Positions 6,962-9,533 of a stretch of 9,533 nt of DNA are shown piece by piece; the stretch's first letter is position 1, and each line of letters starts with the position of its first letter. The DNA is from Bordetella parapertussis (lineage in GTDB: Bacteria > Pseudomonadota > Gammaproteobacteria > Burkholderiales > Burkholderiaceae_C): contig CALQBT020000067.1 of assembly GCA_943328885.2 (NCBI GenBank), positions 1 to 9,533 on the forward strand, in the 5' to 3' direction. A program made the translations under genes and the position numbers. The notes under the pieces were generated by a model. The model saw nothing but the letters and a program-made list of their open reading frames with translations. It had not been told where the DNA came from and made no database searches.

Positions 6962-6984
6962 CCGATCGCTCAGGCGCCGATCGG
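6962..6984. repeat. Inverted repeat CCGATCG / CGATCGG upstream of the PF10118 gene
   Basis: A perfect 7-base inverted repeat (6962-6968 and 6978-6984, 9-base spacer) lies 28 bases upstream of the GTG at 6933. A third CCGATCG stands at 7083-7089. It could be a 5' leader hairpin or a two-half-site operator. The core CGATCG is itself palindromic, so chance occurrence in GC-rich DNA cannot be excluded. Confidence 0.35.
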
Positions 6985-7040
6985 ACTCAGGACGAAGCAC
7001 CGCAATCCAGACGGCGTCGATCAGCGCCTGAACAAGAATT

Positions 7041-7295
7041 TTGCCCGCAGGACGGCACCCGCGCAGTCGTCCGGGTTACAGCCCGATCGCCCTTCAATCA
7101 ACACAGCAGTGTACGGACAGCCCGCTGTCAAGCGCCTGCGCGTCCAGCCTGCGCCTTGAAACCGGTAGTTGCCTGCGACAGCGCAAGATCGCCAGCCTCG
7201 GTGCCGTCCACGACGCCACGGCACGCTGCAAGGCCCTGGAAAGCGAGCCCAAGCGCGCCAAATGCCTGACCCGGATGGCCCGCGCGCCGCGCTGA
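7041..7295 (+). CDS. Weak candidate small ORF, or gene remnant
   Basis: An open frame of 84 codons starting at TTG, without a ribosome binding site. I do not recognise the product. The second half (from about residue 37) looks more gene-like than the first: codon third positions are mostly G or C, and the peptide is basic and Cys-containing, with short helix-like stretches such as DATARCKALESEPKRAKC. The first half overlaps the operator-like palindrome and looks non-coding. It could be the tail of a decayed gene, a small unknown protein with another start, or chance. An in-frame TGA at 7029-7031 limits any extension upstream. Confidence 0.18.
   Translation: MPAGRHPRSRPGYSPIALQSTQQCTDSPLSSACASSLRLETGSCLRQRKIASLGAVHDATARCKALESEPKRAKCLTRMARAPR
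7116..7131 (-). promoter_or_regulatory. Operator-like palindrome overlapping a TTGACA hexamer
   Basis: GACAGC at 7116-7121 and GCTGTC at 7124-7129 form a perfect 14-base palindrome with a 2-base centre. On the minus strand TTGACA (7131-7126), the consensus -35 hexamer, overlaps its edge. Next to it, TGTACGGACA (7110-7119) is a second partial inverted repeat, and ACACAGCAGTGT (7101-7112) a third. A -35 bound by a repressor of the TetR type, driving the sulfatase unit 183-198 bases downstream, would fit. The weakness is the -10: at 16-18 bases spacing I find no TAnnnT, and TACACT lies only 12 bases away. Confidence 0.35.
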
Positions 7296-7365
7296 TCGAT
7301 TGAATTTCTGCCGCAAGCCGAGATGGCGTGCGATGCTGCAGGTCTGACCACGATGGTGAACCCTG

Positions 7366-8256
7366 ATGCTCGCACGCTTGCCTGCCGCCTTGCGCGGCGC
7401 TTTCACCGCCCTGACACTGACGCTGAGCACGCTGCTGCTGACCGCGATGATGATGTTGCCCGCGCTGCTCAAGCTGCTGCCGATGCCCGCGCTGCGCCGA
7501 ACCTGCGACCATGCGCTGACCACTCTGGCCTCGGCTTGGGTCGCGATCAACAACCGCTGGATCGCCGCGGTGCGCCCGGTGCTGTGGGATGTGCAAGGTG
7601 TCGAAGGCCTGCACCAGCGCGGCTGGTACCTGGTGTCGGCCAACCACCAGAGCTGGGTTGACATCCTGGTGCTGCAGCGAATCTTCCACGGCAAGATCCC
7701 GTTCCTGAAGTTCTTCCTCAAACAGGAGCTGATCTGGGTGCCGGTGATCGGCCTGGCCTGGTGGGCGCTGGACTTCCCGTTCATGAAGCGTGGCCGCGGC
7801 CACGGCGCGCGCCAGAACGACTTGCTCGCCACGCGCCAGGCCTGCGAGAAGTTCAAACGCATCCCGACCTCGGTGATCAATTTCGTCGAAGGCACCCGCT
7901 TCACACCGGCCAAGCACACCGCACAACGCAGCCCTTACCGCCACCTGCTCAAGCCCAAGATCGGTGGTCTGGGCATCGCGCTGGCAACGATGGGCGAGCA
8001 GTTCGAGGCCTTGCTCGATGTCACCATCGTCTACCCGCAAGGCGCACCCAAGTTCTGGGACCTGCTGTGCGGCCGCATTCCCGCGGTGTCGGTGCGGGTT
8101 CAGCAGCGTGAGATCCCCGACGCCGTGCTGGGCAGCGACCCGCTCGGCGACAAGGCCTACCGCCAGCGGCTCAATGCCTGGGTCGACCAGCAGTGGGTCG
8201 AGAAAGACCTGCTGATCGACGGCATGCTGGGAGCCTCACGGCAAGCGCCGGGCTGA
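7366..8256 (+). CDS. 1-acyl-glycerol-3-phosphate acyltransferase family protein (PlsC/YihG type)
   Basis: A 296-residue inner-membrane acyltransferase that would move an acyl chain to a lysophospholipid such as lysophosphatidic acid. An N-terminal hydrophobic region (about 11-39) anchors it. The catalytic motif is N93-H94-Q-S-W-V-D99 (H-x4-D). The second block is LDFPFMKRGRG (135-145), and the substrate-binding block is F173-V-E-G-T-R178 followed by FTPAK. PQGAPKFWDLLCGRIP (224-239) is typical of the YihG-like subgroup, which fits the length better than the shorter PlsC (about 245 residues). ATG 7366 is chosen: GGTGA lies 6 bases upstream, and the hydrophobic anchor starts directly after. It diverges from the sulfatase unit and precedes ampG on the same strand by 64 bases. 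Class call strong; exact acyl acceptor unknown. Confidence 0.92.
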   Translation: MLARLPAALRGAFTALTLTLSTLLLTAMMMLPALLKLLPMPALRRTCDHALTTLASAWVAINNRWIAAVRPVLWDVQGVEGLHQRGWYLVSANHQSWVDILVLQRIFHGKIPFLKFFLKQELIWVPVIGLAWWALDFPFMKRGRGHGARQNDLLATRQACEKFKRIPTSVINFVEGTRFTPAKHTAQRSPYRHLLKPKIGGLGIALATMGEQFEALLDVTIVYPQGAPKFWDLLCGRIPAVSVRVQQREIPDAVLGSDPLGDKAYRQRLNAWVDQQWVEKDLLIDGMLGASRQAPG

Positions 8257-8282
8257 GGGCTCGAGTGGCGAGCGTCAGCCCG
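8249..8282 (+). terminator. Strong hairpin over the acyltransferase stop codon
   Basis: CGGGCTGA (8249-8256) pairs with TCAGCCCG (8275-8282), and inside it GCTCG (8259-8263) pairs with CGAGC (8269-8273) around the 5-base loop AGTGG, with only a 2/1-base internal bulge. The TGA stop is part of the stem. No T run follows, so it may be a Rho-assisted stop, a 3' stabiliser, or an attenuating structure ahead of ampG, whose start is 39 bases on. It is the longest stem I found in the window. Confidence 0.5.
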
Positions 8283-8320
8283 CGCAGAATCGGGTCCTCA
8301 GACTCTCTGGCGCCCCGACC

Positions 8321-9533
8321 TTGACCCTCGATCCCCTCCGCCGAGCCGCCGGCGCTTACAGCCTGTTCATGGTCGGCCTGCTCGGCTTTGCCTCGGGCCT
8401 GCCGCTGGCGTTGACCGGCCAGGCCTTGCAGGCCTGGCTCAGCACCGAGGGGGTCGACATCGCCACCATAGGCTTCCTCAGCTTGGTCGGCCTGCCCTAT
8501 ACCTTCAAGTTCCTGTGGGCGCCGCTGATGGACCGCTTCGAGCTCTGGCCCGCGCTGGGCCGGCGCCGCGGCTGGTTGGTGCTGACGCAGCTTGCACTGG
8601 CGGGCGCGCTGTGGGCGCTGTCGACGACCCCGCCGCGCGGCGCGCTACAGGTCTTTGCGCTGCTGGCGGTGGTCGTGGCTTTCGTCTCGGCGTCGCAGGA
8701 TGTCGTGATCGATGCCTACCGCACCGACCTGCTGGCGCCGGCCCAGCGCGGACTGGGCGCGTCGCTGAGCGTGTTGGGTTACCGGCTGGCGATGATCCTG
8801 TCGGGCGGCGTGGCGCTGATCTGGACCGACGCCGCCCAGGGCAACGGCTGGTCCTGGCCGCAGGTCTACCGGCTGATGGCCGCGATCATGGTCGGTGCCG
8901 CGCTGGTCTCGGCGCTGCTGCTGCCGCGCTTGGCGGCCCCGCCCGCCGACAGCACCGGGCCGGCAAGCGGCGCGGCGCGCAACGACTTGCTGGGCTTTGC
9001 CGCGGTGGTGACGGCAGTGGCCTTGGGATACCTTGCCACGCTGCATTTGTTCACGCCGCTGGCGCAGGCGCTGCTGGGGCCCTGGCTGGCGCTGGGCTCG
9101 CTCGCTGCCAGCCTGCAGGCGCGCTGGATCGACTTGCTGGCGCTGCTGATGGGTCTGGGTCTGACGCTGCCGCTGGCGGCCTGGGCGGCGCGGCGCGCGC
9201 GCTTCGAGACCTTGCTCGGCGGCATGCGCAGCTATTTCTCGCAGCCGGGGGCTGCGATGTTCCTGCTGTTCATCGTGTTCTACAAACTCGGCGACGCGTT
9301 TGCCGGTGCGCTGATGACGCCTTTCCTGCTCAAGGCGATGGCCTTCAGTTCGGCCGAGGTCGGATTGGTCAACAAGATCATCGGCTTGTGGCTGACCATC
9401 GGCGGCGCGCTGCTGGGCGGACTGTTGATGCTGAGGCTCGGGCTGGGGCGCGCGCTGATGCGGGTTGGGGTGCTGCAGGCCGCCCGCAACCGGGGTTTTT
9501 GGTGGCGGGCGGTGCAGGGCCAGGGCCGCCTGC
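8321..9533 (+). CDS. ampG: AmpG-like muropeptide MFS permease (3' end outside window)
   Basis: The first 404 codons of a major-facilitator permease closest in sequence to AmpG, which imports anhydro-muropeptides into the cytoplasm for cell-wall recycling and so influences AmpC beta-lactamase induction. Seen: TM1 with LLGFASGLPLALTGQALQAWL (20-40), G44-V-D-I-A-T-I-G, LVGLPYTFKFLWAPLMDR (55-72) with the loop GRRRGW (80-85), and the family-type S125-Q-D-V-V-I-D-A-Y-R-T-D136. Further helices continue, including FLLFIVFYKLGDAFAGALMTPFL. No ATG or GTG in frame precedes TM1 and the first Met (codon 17) falls inside it, so the TTG at 8321 is the likely start; its ribosome binding site is poor. The final ~90 bases encode several Arg/Gly where the helix should be hydrophobic and may contain sequence errors. 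Without the 3' end, completeness cannot be judged. Confidence 0.88.
   Translation, partial: MTLDPLRRAAGAYSLFMVGLLGFASGLPLALTGQALQAWLSTEGVDIATIGFLSLVGLPYTFKFLWAPLMDRFELWPALGRRRGWLVLTQLALAGALWALSTTPPRGALQVFALLAVVVAFVSASQDVVIDAYRTDLLAPAQRGLGASLSVLGYRLAMILSGGVALIWTDAAQGNGWSWPQVYRLMAAIMVGAALVSALLLPRLAAPPADSTGPASGAARNDLLGFAAVVTAVALGYLATLHLFTPLAQALLGPWLALGSLAASLQARWIDLLALLMGLGLTLPLAAWAARRARFETLLGGMRSYFSQPGAAMFLLFIVFYKLGDAFAGALMTPFLLKAMAFSSAEVGLVNKIIGLWLTIGGALLGGLLMLRLGLGRALMRVGVLQAARNRGFWWRAVQGQGRL

Larger units (their letters stand above)
6934..7365. other. Divergent intergenic region (432 bases)
   Basis: This region separates the minus-strand sulfatase unit from the plus-strand acyltransferase gene and should hold promoters for both. 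Visible in it are the ribosome binding site and inverted repeat near 6941-6984, a palindrome over TTGACA near 7116-7131, and a weak ORF at 7041-7295. For the acyltransferase I see only TTGAAT at 7300-7305 without a good -10 at normal spacing, so no promoter is called there. No tRNA-like or other RNA structure was recognised. Confidence 0.6.

Noticed and set aside
7021..8040. 339-codon open frame on the minus strand
   Set aside because: It is antisense to the acyltransferase gene with its clear H-x4-D motif; it is Gln/His-rich and shows no domain.
1..9533. CRISPR array, insertion sequence, tRNA/rRNA or phage genes
   Set aside because: No regularly spaced repeats, transposase or integrase motifs, or tRNA-like structures were found on either strand by reading.

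Overview
The window is GC-rich with densely packed genes. Codon use and gene content (an ampG-type permease, a YihG-like acyltransferase, DUF1254/DUF1214, DUF1330) suggest a beta-proteobacterium of the Burkholderiales, perhaps near Rubrivivax, Leptothrix or Ideonella. That placement is an inference from gene style; no rRNA or other marker gene is present.

Left block, minus strand (about 6933 down to 38): two gene sets read leftward. The first is a tightly coupled four-gene set: a PF10118-type 'metal-dependent hydrolase' with a ferritin-like diiron motif, a membrane-anchored or exported type I sulfatase, a formylglycine-generating enzyme (FGE) and a DUF1254/DUF1214 protein. Gaps are 2-11 bases or a 4-base overlap, and three or all four genes use GTG starts. 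The logic is clear for the middle pair: the FGE keeps both copper-binding cysteines and would convert the active-site Cys of the adjacent sulfatase to formylglycine. The sulfatase has an unusual C-T-V-S-R core in place of C-x-P-x-R, so the pair may be a specialised enzyme and modifier. Sulfatase, FGE and DUF1254 protein all carry an N-terminal hydrophobic segment with basic residues before it, which suggests a periplasmic, possibly membrane-tethered, set. After a 206-base gap comes a three-gene set: an SDR oxidoreductase without the usual Tyr-x3-Lys, a small DUF1330 protein and a glutathione S-transferase. The substrate of neither set can be read from the sequence.

Centre (6934-7365): a 432-base divergent intergenic region. 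It holds a good ribosome binding site for the PF10118 gene, a 7-base inverted repeat, a 14-base palindrome overlapping a TTGACA hexamer (operator-like) and one weak small ORF.

Right block, plus strand (7366 to the end): a PlsC/YihG-type 1-acyl-glycerol-3-phosphate acyltransferase whose stop codon lies in a strong hairpin, then an AmpG-like muropeptide permease starting at TTG and running off the window. The last ~90 bases of ampG show several unexpected Arg/Gly codons in what should be a membrane helix, which looks more like contig-end sequence error than biology. These two genes look like envelope housekeeping.

No tRNA, rRNA, CRISPR array, insertion sequence or phage gene was seen. The most distinctive part of the window is the sulfatase/FGE locus.
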